Shown piece after piece: positions 10,658 through 22,413 of a DNA stretch of 64,000 nt. Source of the DNA: Adineta vaga (lineage: Eukaryota; Rotifera); NCBI GenBank assembly GCA_021613535.1, contig CP075495.1, forward strand, positions 15,376,001 to 15,440,000. The letters are read 5' to 3'. The notes under the pieces are model-generated. The model was given only the letters and a program-made list of their open reading frames with translations, was not told the origin of the DNA and did not search any database. The position numbers were made by a program, and so were the translations under genes. Each line of letters opens with the position of its first letter. Positions within the stretch are counted from its first letter, which is position 1.

Positions 10658-12414
10658 TTACAACAATGAAGGAAAATAACAATAATAGTCTTTCGAATGT
10701 ACGAGTGCCATTCGACAGAAATTAATATATTTCAATTGGGCACAATTCGAACGCGTTGTATTTCTTGTGAAATCTTTTGTTACATGTGCCAATTGCTGAT
10801 ATGAAATACAAATCTTGTTCAAACAAGGAAGTCGTGTGCTTGATTCACATAGAAATTGTTCCACATAGTCAACGTGAACTCTGAAATATTCAAGTTCAAC
10901 AAGATGAGAAAAGTGAATTATTGAAGATTTATCTTCATGTTTTTGTTGTTGTTCTTCTTGTTTGTTATTATTAGAAATCTTCAAACGACGAAGTAATGGA
11001 AATGAAGTGGAAATCATAGCAAAGAATTTATGTTCGAATGGATGATCCAAGTCTCTCATACACAAAACACCAACATTATTGAACATACCACCAGGAAAAT
11101 TATGTCTAATATGAGATATACGTTGCATATAAAATGGAAGTGAATAAACATGACATCGCCCAAAATTAAAAACATCATAATCAATATAACAATCAACATG
11201 ATATCCTCTTTCTACAAATGTCTGTCGAATATCATGAGATGTTGGTTTCGGTTCGAATTCATCAAATCTAATATTTTCAGTAATAATATTGAAATGAAAT
11301 TTTTGTAAATTCGGTAATTGGCTGACAAGATAATTATCCAAATAACTTCCATCAATGAAGGAATTTCTTCCACCAAAACGAATAGATAAACTAAGCTGTT
11401 CTAGATATGTCATTCGATGAAGAAACGGCAAAATAACACTATCAAATACATTTGTTATCGTATATACATGTAAAGAAAAAGATTTCAGTTGACATGGAAT
11501 GACCTGCCAGAAGAAAAAATAGAAAATTCATTTTAAAGAAATTTAACTCGTTATTTATTCTATCTAATAATTATTTACCATCTTATTCATGAGTGCCAAT
11601 GAACGACGTATCATCTTTTGCGAATTTCGTCTGATTAATTGTGGATCAATAACATAATCAAGATTCACAATTAATGTTTGTAATTGACTAAGACGACCAT
11701 CAAGTAAATAGAGACAATCATTAATGTTATGCATTTTAATACGTAAATGAACAATACTCGATGAACTACATATTGTCAATGGTAAACCAGTCAATAATGA
11801 TTGAGAAAAAAAAGAATTATTATCAACATCTAAATCCAGGTATTTAAGATTTGTACCTAATATAAAAATACGATTGTATATATAAGTTATTAACTTCACA
11901 TGTAATTCACTCCGAATCTCCTCATTAATCATCAAGACAAGATCAGAGATTTGTTGTAAAACATAAATGTATGTAGATTTCTCTAAACAAATAGATATGT
12001 TTTAATTGGTTCGGTATAATAAATGAATTACATACCATTGAATATCTGATAAGTCATACGAAGTTTGAAATTATTAATAACAAGTTTTCGTAAATTAGGA
12101 TAATTGGTAGCATGAAGAACTCGTGGTAAGATACTTGCTTGAAGAATAAGACACTCCACTTTATCAAATATTCGAGGTAATATATCGATACAAAACCGAT
12201 CGAATATTGTATTACTTCTTGAATCCGTCATTTGATATGGTTCAATTGATATAAGATCGATAAGTCGAGTGAAATCATTATCACATACTACTCGATCAAG
12301 TTTTTTATTAATACCAACCAATGAATATAAAACACTGAGATTGTTGAGTTTCTTCAAGATGTGAAGTAAAATTTCATCAGGCAAATCAATAATGTTCACA
12401 TTTGACTGATTCAT
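10658..12414 (-). CDS. F-box protein with leucine-rich-like C-terminus
   Basis: Likely substrate-recognition subunit of an SCF ubiquitin ligase; substrate unknown. Three exons, 12036..12414, 11579..11982 and 10658..11503, join in phase to give 542 residues. The F-box covers residues about 8-50 (NIIDLPDEILLHILKKLN, then LYSLVGINKKLDRVV). The remainder consists of hydrophobic repeats of LRR-like spacing. This layout and opening are typical of a very large bdelloid F-box family (known from style, not checked). AACGAAG lies directly before the ATG. Related remnants lie at 16303-16521 and 44890-45230. Confidence 0.8.
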
Positions 12415-14655
12415 CTTCGTTCTGTTTCACCTTATTCTGAACAACTGAATGTGGATGTATATATCTATATATATGACTGAATTCCGTGAATGTTGATTGT
12501 TTATGTTACGTATATAAATATCGCTTTCTTGTCGTCCGTTGTGATCGTGATGCTACAACTTTGAATACAGTTGACTCGTCCGATGATGAATGAATACAGT
12601 TTTTTTGTTCGTTTATATCAGTCCCAAGCAGACTGAAAAAAATAAGATGGATTAGGTATGAATCAATCACTGACGGTCATCTTTAAGCAAAACTTATATT
12701 CAAATGAATCCATCGTTTTTTTTAGTCAGATTTAAGTTAATTTACTGTCTTTTCGTCTGCTTGGCACTACTGGGATATTCGAAGGAAAAAGAAAGAGTCC
12801 TTTTTTGAAGATAATAAACTTTTCTTGCTTCATATAAGAGAATGTTGACAAGTCGCATGGTTTTTTTCGATGAAGTAAAAGAGAAGATAGATAGTACATT
12901 TCTCATCAAATTCGATAGAAAAAGAATATCAATGAAAATAACATTCTTTCATATCGTGGGAGGAACAGCAAAGCAAGTAAAAGTATTATTATCACTAATA
13001 TAAACAAAGATAAAAAGAATTGTTTTTTCTATAATAATACAAAACTCCGAAAATATTTTATTTGATAACAGAATAAACAGACACTTAGTACAAATGAAAT
13101 CATTTGTATTATGAATGATGGTTAACCATTACTTGAAAAGTCATGTGGAACGGACATTGTGATATGTAATGACAATCGTCCTTCCAATCGATTATAATCA
13201 CATGAAGCCTTTAATGATTGACAGAACAGTGAAGAATTTGATAAATTGTATATGAAAACTTTGACTGTTTATAAAGATAGAAGATTTCGTCACGTATTTT
13301 GCTTCTGATTCTATGTACGCCTGATTCTCAATATTTTTCACATACTATCGTATTCTTTATCTGTTTATAAAAAGCAGTTCACACACGAAGTAACACTTAC
13401 ATAAATACTTAATTTTAGTTTTTCACTGCAAAAATTGTATTTCCATCAATATACAGAAAAGAGTATGTATATGTTATTATATGCAAGAGTTTTTTTTTAT
13501 CTTATTCTAGTAAAGAGAAAAAGCGATATGAAGAGTGAAGGATAAAAATCTCTAGTTGAGATTGTAAGTACTAGATAGAATTTTGTCTTACACTTCTTTG
13601 AGTTAAGTTTTTAAGATTTGTTGAGTTGTTACTAATTATAAGCATTGGAACTTGATAAGATAGTTCTAGTGAACATTATTCTATAATGTTGTCTATTTAT
13701 CTAGAATTGATCTACTATGTAATGTTCGAATGTTGAAACGTATTCAATGAAATGTCAGAGGAGAATAAGAAAAACTTCAGTATTAATGATCATTTTTCAT
13801 TTACGTAAAAAATTTGAAGAAGCATTGTAGAAATCATAAACAAACAAAATGAATCGAAGAAAATACTTTATGTTTTATTATCATTTGATTTTTTATCAAA
13901 AATCTGATTGTGTCAATTCATATCACCATTAAAAACTGTTTGCCTATGATATTTTCAACTAAGAATAGATATGATATAATGAGATTGCTATTTGAAAGCA
14001 TCTATTTTTTATTTTTCGATAAATGTTTTGAAAAAAGAACAGTATCTTCACAAGAATTATATCACACAACGATTTTCTAAGTTTGGATATTTTATGTTAT
14101 ATTGAGAAACATCTTATGTTTTCTATGAATCGATTGTTGCTTTCACTTTTCAAATATCGTTGAGAATTGTTCTGGATTTACCTAGTAAAGTATATATCTC
14201 TCTGTCGTCTGCAAATCAAAAACTTCATTTATTCTTCGAGAGTTTTATCAAAGACGATCAGAATTATCATTAATATTATAAACTAAAAATTTCCTATTAT
14301 ATATTTCTATAATTGTAATATTTTCTTATCGAACATCTATGATGCGTGTAAGAGGGATAATATTTTGCATTGACCAATGAGCATGATTGGGTTGGAAGTA
14401 TCTATGAGAAAAGAGCCTCATTTTAGACTTTCTCGTATAGTTTCATTTATAACGATAACTATTTGTAAAACTCACTCAATTATTGTAAATATCCACATGC
14501 TTTAATTCTTCCTGAAAGCGTTGAATTATAAGACTCTTGATCAATTAGAATAAACTTTTGTTTATATCATGATTTTCATGCAAAGGCAGGATTTGTTATC
14601 GCATTCTTATTCATGAACAGTCTAATTTTCATGAAATTATGTATAGATACAACAA
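12415..14655. other. Intergenic, nothing recognised
   Basis: About 2.2 kb of AT-rich DNA. No open frame with coding character, no repeat structure and no structural RNA recognised. Stop codons are dense in all frames. Confidence 0.5.
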
Positions 14656-15589
14656 ATGGCGCAGCAAGACCAGTTACCAATTATTATCCGTTTGGCCGTT
14701 GTTAATCAAGTATTATTTGCTTTTAAGATATGCACAGATGTTCCAAAAACTATCCATACACCTCTGTCATTTATTTTTCTTTGACAAAATTTGAAACTGA
14801 ACATTTTTCATCTGTGATCGTGGTAACTGTGACAATTCTGCATCTCGTGCACTTTTCCTAGGAATTCAACTAGTGAAAAGCATTGAAAACGAGCGGAAAC
14901 ATTAAAATGCAGATTTTCATGTACACAAAATCTTGATTTAAATTGTTTTTGAATGATTTCACCTGGTAGAACACAAAACTCAGAGTAAGATGAGTAGTCA
15001 ACGAACTTTCTACGCGTGACCTACGAATAGTTATGAAGACTTCGAAAACTCAAAAAAGTCGTTTTTTGATGTTTCTATCAGGTTTTTTTGGTATTTTTTG
15101 AGTTTTCGAAGTCTTCATAACTTTTCGTAGGTCACGCGTAGAAAGTTCGTTGACTACTCATCTTACTCTGAGTTTTGTGTTCTACCAGGTGAAATCATTC
15201 AAAAACAATTTAAATCAAGATTTTGTGTACATGAAAATCTGCATTTTAATGTTTCCGCTCGTTTTCAATGCTTTTCACTAGTTGAATTCCTAGGAAAAGT
15301 GCACGAGATGCAGAATTGTCACAGTTACCACGATCACAGATGAAAAATGTTCAGTTTCAAATTTTGTCAAAGAAAAATAAATGACAGAGGTGTATGGATA
15401 GTTTTTGGAACATCTATATATTCATTAGAAGAATATCCTTTCTTTTACTGCAATAGTACAACAACTACCTGGCGGGGAGAATTAACCATCATTGTAACCA
15501 TCTATCTGATCCAGTAAAGGAGAATGATAGTCGAGTTGACGATCGAGAAGATACTTGGAGCCGAATTCGCTACATACAACCGATATATG
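14656..15589 (+). other. Possible small gene whose intron holds a palindrome
   Basis: Two coding-like blocks flank the large palindrome. The first is 14656..14709 (MAQQDQLPIIIRLAVVNQ, followed by GTATTA). The second is 15457..15589, starting after a TGCAATAG acceptor and ending before GTAGGT, with the charged, Trp-containing sequence NDSRVDDREDTWSRIRYIQP. Phases agree at the first junction. A short open stretch beginning near 15660 could be the last exon. The protein is not recognised and the first donor is weak, so this is a hypothesis. Confidence 0.3.
14736..15415. repeat. Large near-perfect inverted repeat (322-bp arms)
   Basis: Left arm 14736..15057 and right arm 15094..15415 are reverse complements, with one mismatch seen (CTACGAATAG against CTACGAAAAG). 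The loop is only 36 bp (15058..15093). The arms start AGATGTTCCAAAAACT and end AGTTTTTGGAACATCT. It has no coding capacity, so it is probably a foldback-type non-autonomous DNA element or the product of a break-repair inversion. No unambiguous target-site duplication was found. Confidence 0.9.
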
Positions 15590-16302
15590 GTAGGTTTCAG
15601 TACGTTCAATAATATTTTTTCGAATATTCTTTCTTTATTTCATTTTTTTCGATAACGCGAGGCAGTATTTGGCTCAACATCAGCCACCAAATCAAGAACA
15701 AAATCCATAATTCCTCCAAATTCTTTGTGAAAATTGAATCAAATTTGAATTCGCAACTAATTTATTCTTAATATGCACAACATTCTATATCGACAAATGT
15801 CGGTCTACATTATATATTAAAATATATATAGAAATCGCATGTCTTCAATTTTTTCCATATATTCTCCATTTGTTTAAGTATCCTGATTGTTCTTAAACGC
15901 ACATTAACTTGCTGTAATTGTGAATATTAATATTTCAAAAGAATATTCAGATACATTCATGAAATATACAAATAATTAACCGTCAGTTTGTTATTTTATA
16001 TCTCTCAAAACGGTTGAATATATTATTTTTTCAGTTCAGATTGAAGTATGTCTTGAGCGATCCAAAACTTTCCGTTGTTATTCACTTGATGAAAACATAT
16101 ATAATTCACTGAATATGCTGTTCTGTTCATTAAATTATGTTTGGCAATGAATATTGCAGTAACATGCGAAATCGATATAGATCAGTGTACAGAAGGAATC
16201 GATGTTTTTAAAACTCATTCATACATTTTTATTTTTATCTTTGGAACAAAATAATCTTGTGAGGTTTAGAATGTTATTGAAAGATATGAAACTACAGTAA
16301 TA
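15590..16302. other. Intergenic, nothing firm
   Basis: Contains the short open stretch near 15660-15710 mentioned with the possible small gene. Otherwise AT-rich with dense stops and a TATATATTAAAATATATATA run near 15811. No other feature supported. Confidence 0.4.
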
Positions 16303-16521
16303 TCATAGATGAATGTGATGTTTTTCTCCATTGGTTCGTGTCAAATCTTTTGTGAAATCGTGCATCAATCTTTGAAAAGTACGATAATCGACATGAAGTT
16401 TGATATGATTTGTCAGACGTATATTGTTTCTATCTGGAAATTCTTCTAAATAATCATCATGAGAACAATTAATGATAAGTAGATGAAGATATGGATATTT
16501 TAACATTTTGGTTGCTTTCAT
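16303..16521 (-). pseudogene. F-box family gene remnant (C-terminal part)
   Basis: An open stretch reads HVDYRTFQRLMHDFTKDLTR. It corresponds to HVDYVEQFL ... TKDFTRNTTRSN at the end of the F-box protein at 10658-12414. No F-box or other exon accompanies it. Truncated relic. Confidence 0.5.
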
Positions 16522-16810
16522 TTGACTGTGAATCTTTTTTGTAGCTTTTTGAGAAAAAAAACAATTATCTGATAACTTGTCTTAAACTTTTGATTCCTAT
16601 TTCATTTACAAAATGAATTTTATTTGTAAAAAGAATTTCGAGAAAATAAATGTCATTTTTCTTCGACTACTTGGTATTAAGAATATAATGAGAAATAATC
16701 AATTCAAACTGATTTCTTTTATTTATTTTTTCTCATATAAACAGACTACAACAAATAAAATAAAGCACTACGTTGTAGCGTTCTATATACAAAATTAAAA
16801 TACCGAAATG

Positions 16811-17157
16811 ATATGGGAGTGACCAATTTGACTGATACCCCAAGATACGGAATAGGAAATGATACTATTCTAAGGAGGCGTATATAATGAATTTTATACC
16901 AAATGAAAGTTCGTCAAAAATGGTATTTATTAATACTGAAAAATAAGGATTTTGTGAACTCTATAATATTAAAAAGGAGAAATCTTCTACATTGAAAAAT
17001 ATTAAAAAATTCACAAAATCCTTATTATTTAGTATTAATAAATACCATTTTTGACGAGCTTTCAGGTGGTATAAAATTCATTATATACTCCTCCTTAAAA
17101 TAATATCATTTCCTATTCTGTATCTTGGAGTATCAGTCAAATTGGTCACTCCCATAT
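16811..17157. repeat. Imperfect inverted repeat (148-bp arms)
   Basis: Arms 16811..16958 and 17010..17157 are reverse complements with several mismatches and a 51-bp loop. They start ATATGGGAGTGACCAATTTG and end in its complement ACTCCCATAT. The sequence is unrelated to the larger palindrome 1.4 kb upstream. MITE/foldback-like and non-coding. Confidence 0.85.
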
Positions 17158-17489
17158 ATTATTATTTATTTAATGATGTTGGGTACAGTTGTGATTGATC
17201 AGATGATCTTGAACTAGATGAATTTCGTTGTAGTTGGCGTGAATGTAAAGTATTTGAAATATTCTTTTACAAATAATCGAACTTGGCATTTATGAAAGCG
17301 GAAAATGTGAAGAAGGATAAAACTTTTCCATTAATTCTAGTATAAGTCCAAGATTCCTTGTTACAATTCTGTGATTTTATACAGTTGATGTAGGATTTTA
17401 TTTTCTCGTTGGTGTTGTTAAGAAAATAAAAGTCATATTTGATAAAAATACATATAATATAACACTTTGTTCTTTCCAGTCTTTATATT

Positions 17490-18150
17490 TTCATGTACTT
17501 AAACTATGTCGAAATTGATACGCGCAATGTCGTAAACCAAATATTAATACAACAATATTTGTTGATATAATTATAATTGGTAAAATAAAAATCAAATCTG
17601 TTAATGAGTATGTGTAGTCATAAGGGTATGTAATATGCATTATCATATGAGAATAGTATTGAATTATTAAAGTGTTACAAAGCAATATGAAATATCATAA
17701 GGTAAAGCAAGAAACGGATAATTATAAATAATAGCAAATATAATAAGAAACATTGTTATTATAAATTCAACGTTTTCGAGTTATTAAATAACGTCGATCA
17801 GTTTTCTATACTTTTAAATTACGTTTAATGCCTAAAAAACCGATTTTTCTGTTGCTTCATCTAATGCACAAAGAAATAAATAAGATACGGTTAGTTTTTG
17901 TTGTGATGATGATTGCATACCTAAAATGATAATGAGTGATATACTACAACATAAATAAAGTGTAAGTTTTACAAATGTGTATCAATAATGATTATGAATT
18001 GTAATGGAGTAAAGATACTAAACATATTGATTGTTGATAACATTCTTTGGCAACAGCTTGTGAATAAATTGATTTGTGAAACATATGTGTTGTTGATTTT
18101 AATGTAAAATATGAATAGAATTATTAGATGAGTTTACATCCTTTAAAATT
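17490..18150 (-). pseudogene. Decayed multi-TM receptor-like gene
   Basis: On the minus strand, hydrophobic blocks occur in shifting frames: LSLIILGMQSSSQQKLTVSY, then MFLIIFAIIYNYPFLALP, then LIFILPIIIISTNIVVLIFG followed by LRHCAYQFRHSLST. They are separated by stops and frame changes. This resembles transmembrane helices 2-7 of a rhodopsin-like receptor that has lost its frame. Family not certain. Confidence 0.35.
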
Positions 18151-18585
18151 TATCATAATAATACTTGTTTTCTAAACGTTGTGAAAAAAGATTTTGGTTG
18201 TAATAAATGATTCAATATAAATCAATGCATCTGTAACAAAAGTTTTTTTTTCAACGTCTTGCTACAATCATCTTACGAATACCTAACATTCGAGTCATTC
18301 ATGATTTAACAAAAACGAATCAATCCGATAATATAATATCTAATTAAATCATTTGCTAACAAATTCTTTTCGAATCAAATCATTACAATATTTCTATTAT
18401 TTCGCAAGAGAAGAATGCAATACCTATTTCCAAATCATAATTATTATAGAAGTCTTTATTTAAATGAAGACTTTCATATTATATATCTTTATTGGAACTA
18501 TTCCTCATGATAAAAATAAATGTTGTGAAAATAAAGGGATTAGAAAAGCGAAAGTTTTTGAAAATAATCATTCGAGAGTCGTTCT

Positions 18586-19346
18586 CTATAATTTGGAAGC
18601 AGCAGTTTTATCAAGACACCAAATCAAATCATTAACTTGACCAATTGGATATTTCGTATTTTTATCTTTTAGAACTTCTTTAACAATCGTTGATTTACTT
18701 TCACCAGTAACAACAACAATTTTATATTTCGATTGATTTATTGTATTTAATGTTAATGTAACACGTTCAGGTGGTGGTTTTGGTGAATCTTTAACAAATG
18801 TTACTAAACCTTGATTAACATTTAAAACCGAATGATCAGGAAATAGACTTGCTGTATGTCCATCTGGTCCCATACCGAGTAAAACAATATCAAATGTCTG
18901 AAAGAAAAGAAAATTGAAATTTACTTTTTGAAAGAAAAAACAAAACAAACTTGATCATTTTCATTTAATAATTCATTTAATTTATTTTCATAATCTTGTG
19001 CACATTGTTCAACAGATTTTAAATCTGGATCAATTTTAATAACATTTTTATCAGTTAAAGGTAATTTTCGAAATAATTTTGTTTGATAATTTGAATAAGT
19101 TGAATCATCTGATGTAAATGAAACAAATCTTTCATCAACAAAAAAAAATCGAAGATGAGCCCAAGGTAATTGTAAACGAGGTAGAATTGATTGTAAAAGA
19201 TCAATTAATGATCCACCTGATAAACCAATTGTTATTAATTGTTTTTCTTTGATTAATTTTAAAACAATTTCTTCAAGTTGATAACCAAATTTTTCAGATA
19301 AAATTTCATTATTATCAATTATATTAATATTTGATAAAGAACACAT
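18586..19346 (-). CDS. PGLS: 6-phosphogluconolactonase, cassette copy B
   Basis: Exons 18951..19346 and 18586..18897 (intron 18898..18950) encode 235 residues. Carries the same signatures as copy A: GLSGGS, FVDERFVSF and GMGPDGHTASLFPDH. The intron sequence is nearly identical to that of copy C and differs from A. The gene starts only 91 bp after the ethanolamine kinase stop, and a TTTTCTTTTAG acceptor-like motif ends 8 nt before the ATG. Frame intact. One difference from A is WCLDKTAASKL at the C-terminus. Confidence 0.92.
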
Positions 19347-19437
19347 TTCTTTTTCTAAAAGAAAAGCATTTGAAATATAAAAAAAGAATGTCTTGTCAAT
19401 AGATTTATTTTCTCATAAATAAAAGAAGAAAAGAATG
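19347..19437 (-). promoter_or_regulatory. EK-PGL spacer with candidate trans-splice acceptor
   Basis: The 91-bp spacer between the EK stop and the PGL start has a polypyrimidine tract ending TTTTCTTTTAG (AG at 19355-19356), 8 nt before the ATG. No 5' donor lies in the spacer. The spacer of copy C (33554-33644) is almost identical, with its AG at 33562-33563; copy A has AG at 6092-6093. Spliced-leader trans-splicing is known in bdelloids, so this fits processing of a polycistronic RNA. Inferred. Confidence 0.5.
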
Positions 19438-20463
19438 TTAGTTTTGGACATTTTCAAAAAGAATATTTCTTAAATTTTGATAACAATCTAATCTTAATTT
19501 TGCATAATTAACATAATCAAAATCCAATAATGAAACATGTGATTGAACTAAAGCCCAAAGTCCCCACATTAAATGTGAAAGTGCAGAAAATTGATCAATT
19601 AAATGACATAATTTATCATCAATACTTTGTTTTTCTATTCCACGTGTTTGAAAATAGATTTTTAACCAACGTTTTTGTTCATCATTTGTTGGATATAAAC
19701 TAAAATCTGCATCATCAACACCTGCATATTCTACAAAATGATTTGCAACATCAAATAACGCATAATTAATATGTGTATATTCAAAATCAATAAATGAAAT
19801 TTTATCAGATTTTTTATCATAAATTATATTTTTAACTAATAAATCATTATGACAAAGAACAAGATCTTTTCCTAATTGAGGATTTGGTATTAAATAAGGA
19901 AGAATTTTTGTTTCAATAATATTAACATCAGATATTAATTGACAAATATCTTTTATATGATTTTTTTCAATTAAATTAATAAATTTTCTTATTAATTTTA
20001 TAACAAATGGTTTTTCATTTTGTTCTTTTAATGGAATATTATGAAATTGTGCTAATTTAATTGCAATTAATTTTGAAATGTTTTCTTCTCGTACATTTTC
20101 TCTTGAACATGCTTGACCAGGTGCAAATTCATAAATAATTCCATTTTGAAATTGTATTAAAACATGTTGAGATAAAACATTATTTTCCGATAATTGAGTC
20201 ATTGCATTTAATTCAGCATGACGATCAATAAATAATTCTGTATGTTCACCAAATAATTTAATAACTAATGCATCAGATTCATCATCAAGTGTTCGAGTAT
20301 TAAAAAGACCTAAGATAGAATTTGTTATACCTTCAGTAAATGTTATTAAACGTGTATTTGAAGAATTCCAATCAGGTCGAATAATTGAGATTAATTCATA
20401 GATTTCTTCAGAAATATTGGTTAAAGATAAACTTTTATCTTTAATAATTGGTTGAGAATTCAT
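19438..20463 (-). CDS. ETNK: Ethanolamine kinase, cassette copy B
   Basis: 341-residue uninterrupted frame with the same catalytic motifs as copy A (LCHNDLLVKNIIY, ISFIDFEYTHINYALFD). Its first 60 residues (MNSQPIIKDKSLSLTNISEE) equal copy C, not A. Substitutions peculiar to B include NNVLSQHV and LIPNPQLGKDL. TTTATTTCAAG lies directly before the ATG. The downstream PGL is 91 bp away and the upstream NTMT1 stop is 277 bp away. Frame intact. Confidence 0.9.
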   Translation of the reverse strand: MNSQPIIKDKSLSLTNISEEIYELISIIRPDWNSSNTRLITFTEGITNSILGLFNTRTLDDESDALVIKLFGEHTELFIDRHAELNAMTQLSENNVLSQHVLIQFQNGIIYEFAPGQACSRENVREENISKLIAIKLAQFHNIPLKEQNEKPFVIKLIRKFINLIEKNHIKDICQLISDVNIIETKILPYLIPNPQLGKDLVLCHNDLLVKNIIYDKKSDKISFIDFEYTHINYALFDVANHFVEYAGVDDADFSLYPTNDEQKRWLKIYFQTRGIEKQSIDDKLCHLIDQFSALSHLMWGLWALVQSHVSLLDFDYVNYAKLRLDCYQNLRNILFENVQN

Positions 20464-20740
20464 CTTGAAATAAACAATTCTTTTTATTATTATTATATAT
20501 ATTTTTCTTTCTTTTGTTTATTATCCTACACTTGATATTTCTATAGAAAATGATTAATCGAACTACTTACGTGTTTTGTAAATATTTTTCATTCGCTATT
20601 ACTCATCTATTCAAACCGTTCTCGATCTGGTTGAAAGAGTGTTTCTACTATAGATAAACTAACGAACCAATCGAAGAATGAAATAAATTGAAACAAATAG
20701 AAATATTCTTGTGAATATTAACAAGTTTTTATTGTCAATG
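20464..20740 (-). promoter_or_regulatory. NTMT1-EK spacer with acceptor-like sequence at the EK start
   Basis: The 277-bp spacer ends in TTGTTTATTTCAAG immediately before the EK ATG. The same acceptor-like ending precedes EK in copy C (34671) and, as TTTCTTTTCAAG, in copy A (7324). The spacer is nearly identical in B and C. It may hold the NTMT1 3' end and a trans-splice site, or a separate promoter; the sequence alone does not decide. Confidence 0.4.
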
Positions 20741-21590
20741 TTATTTAACAGCAAGAACAAGAATTCTTATTGGAAGAAGTTCACGAACAATTTGTTTTAA
20801 TTTTGATCGTTGATCTTTAATAACAGTAAAACCAGCTCGATGAGCAATATCATAAAATTGTTCACCAGTACGAACATAATATTGATCATCAGGATCAAAT
20901 TCTGGTTCTTGACCATTTGCAACAGAATTATCTTTTATCACAATTAAACCATTCTTTTTTAATGTTAATTTTAATTTTCTTAAAAGTTGAACAAGATCAT
21001 CACCATCTAAATAACCTAAAACCCCTGAAAAAAACAACAAGATAAAAGAATTTTATCATTTCGAAAATATCAAACTGAAACTTTACATTGTGCCCAAATC
21101 ATATCATATTTTGGAAAATTTTCTAATTGAAGATCTCCAATTGAACCAACAAATGCTTTACCAATTTTATCGTTTTCTCCGTTTTCATCAAATAAAGCTC
21201 GTGTTTGTTGACAATATTCTTCTAATAAATCATTTATATCAATATGATCAAAATAACGAGATAAGAGAGATTTTGTTACTCGACCAATTCCACAACCTAA
21301 TTCAAGACAATATGATGTTTCTAATTTTCCATTTGATTGCTGAAAAAAACAAAAGAAATAAAGAGATGTTATTTGTGTCTATGAAGACAAACTTTAATTA
21401 ATGTTTGAATTAATTGATTGGATTCTTGAATATCTGGATCATGTACTTGTGTATATCCACCTAACATTGTATCAAAAGTTTTTGGTTTTGATGAATAATA
21501 ATCTCGTGTAATTGTTTGTCTTTCTTGAACATCTTCACGTTCACCTTCCATACGTTCAGGCACTTCCGAAGTTTCTTTCTTTGTCGGCAT
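20741..21590 (-). CDS. NTMT1: NTMT1-like protein N-terminal methyltransferase, copy B
   Basis: SAM-dependent alpha-N-methyltransferase of exposed Xaa-Pro-Lys N-termini. Exons 21393..21590, 21087..21339 and 20741..21024 (introns 53 and 62 bp) join in phase to 244 residues, close to the animal family's usual size (about 220-240). Visible features are TMLGGYTQVHD near 42-52, the SAM-binding LELGCGIGRVTK near 78-89, WAQWVLGYLDGDD near 148-160 and GLIVIKDNSVANG. The last four fit NTMT1-family signatures. First gene of cassette B. Frame intact, unlike copy A. Confidence 0.9.
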
Positions 21591-22323
21591 ATTTTCACGA
21601 GAAAAGAAATTTTAAATAATGAATATCAATATCTACTGTTTCTTCATATTCAATGATAGCTTTATTCAACCAATAAGAAAAAATTGTATGTATATATATG
21701 TAAGAGGGCACGTACGTCTTAGAAAAGAAGGGAACAAATAAAGGAGAACAATAATTGAAATTTGTGAACGTAAATTTAAAATAAATTGGATTCAATAATA
21801 TATTATGACTAGTTTGCGATCAAAAATTATTGTTTCAATCTAAAGATGTTTCGAATGAAAAATTCAATAGCACGCTTTTTCTATAAATTGTAATCGAAAA
21901 AATAAAAATATTACCGAACTTCAATATCAAAATTTGAAATTCACATAATTGAGATATATTCTTGAAAACAATTAGGCTAAAGGTAATCTATTATCTAAGA
22001 AATTTCATTTATTAAATGTATGGTGAGACAAATGGATATCACTACAACTACATACAAATCTAGGCATTCATAGTCACAGAAGATTAACGTAGTATTTTAA
22101 AGAATGATCGAACGCAAGCGAGTGAATTTTCTAATTTATTTTCTGCTTTTGTCTATCGATTCGAGGTGAAATTTGGAAAAAGATCTACATAGGTGTTTGT
22201 GTGAAAAAGGAAAACGAAAAACACACATGTGTAGTGATATTGACTCAATTTCAGTGATGTAAAAGACAAAACGGCAGATTTATTATTCGAACTTAACTAT
22301 TATTGGTGGATTCAAACACAAAT
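21591..22323. other. Upstream flank of cassette B; no gene
   Basis: Similar by eye to the flanks upstream of NTMT1 in copy A (to about 8.8 kb) and copy C (35.8-36.8 kb). Should contain the cassette promoter, since no acceptor-like sequence directly precedes the NTMT1 ATG. No TATA box can be singled out in this AT-rich DNA. Confidence 0.35.
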
Positions 22324-22413
22324 ATGACATCCATAGTTCCATTTTCATATTCGTCTCTCGACAAATTCCTCAGAAATGGTGGATACGCTCGACATCGTAT
22401 AGAATGTATCACA
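22324..22413 (+). pseudogene. Exon-1 homologue of the small divergent gene, copy B
   Basis: MTSIVPFSYSSLDKFLRNGG matches the first exon of the small gene in copy C (MTLFPRLYSSHDDFRNNGGH at 36866). Its expected donor phase does not fit the next exon at 23612, which lies 1.2 kb downstream instead of 130 bp. Either detached and decayed, or joined through an exon I could not find. Confidence 0.4.
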
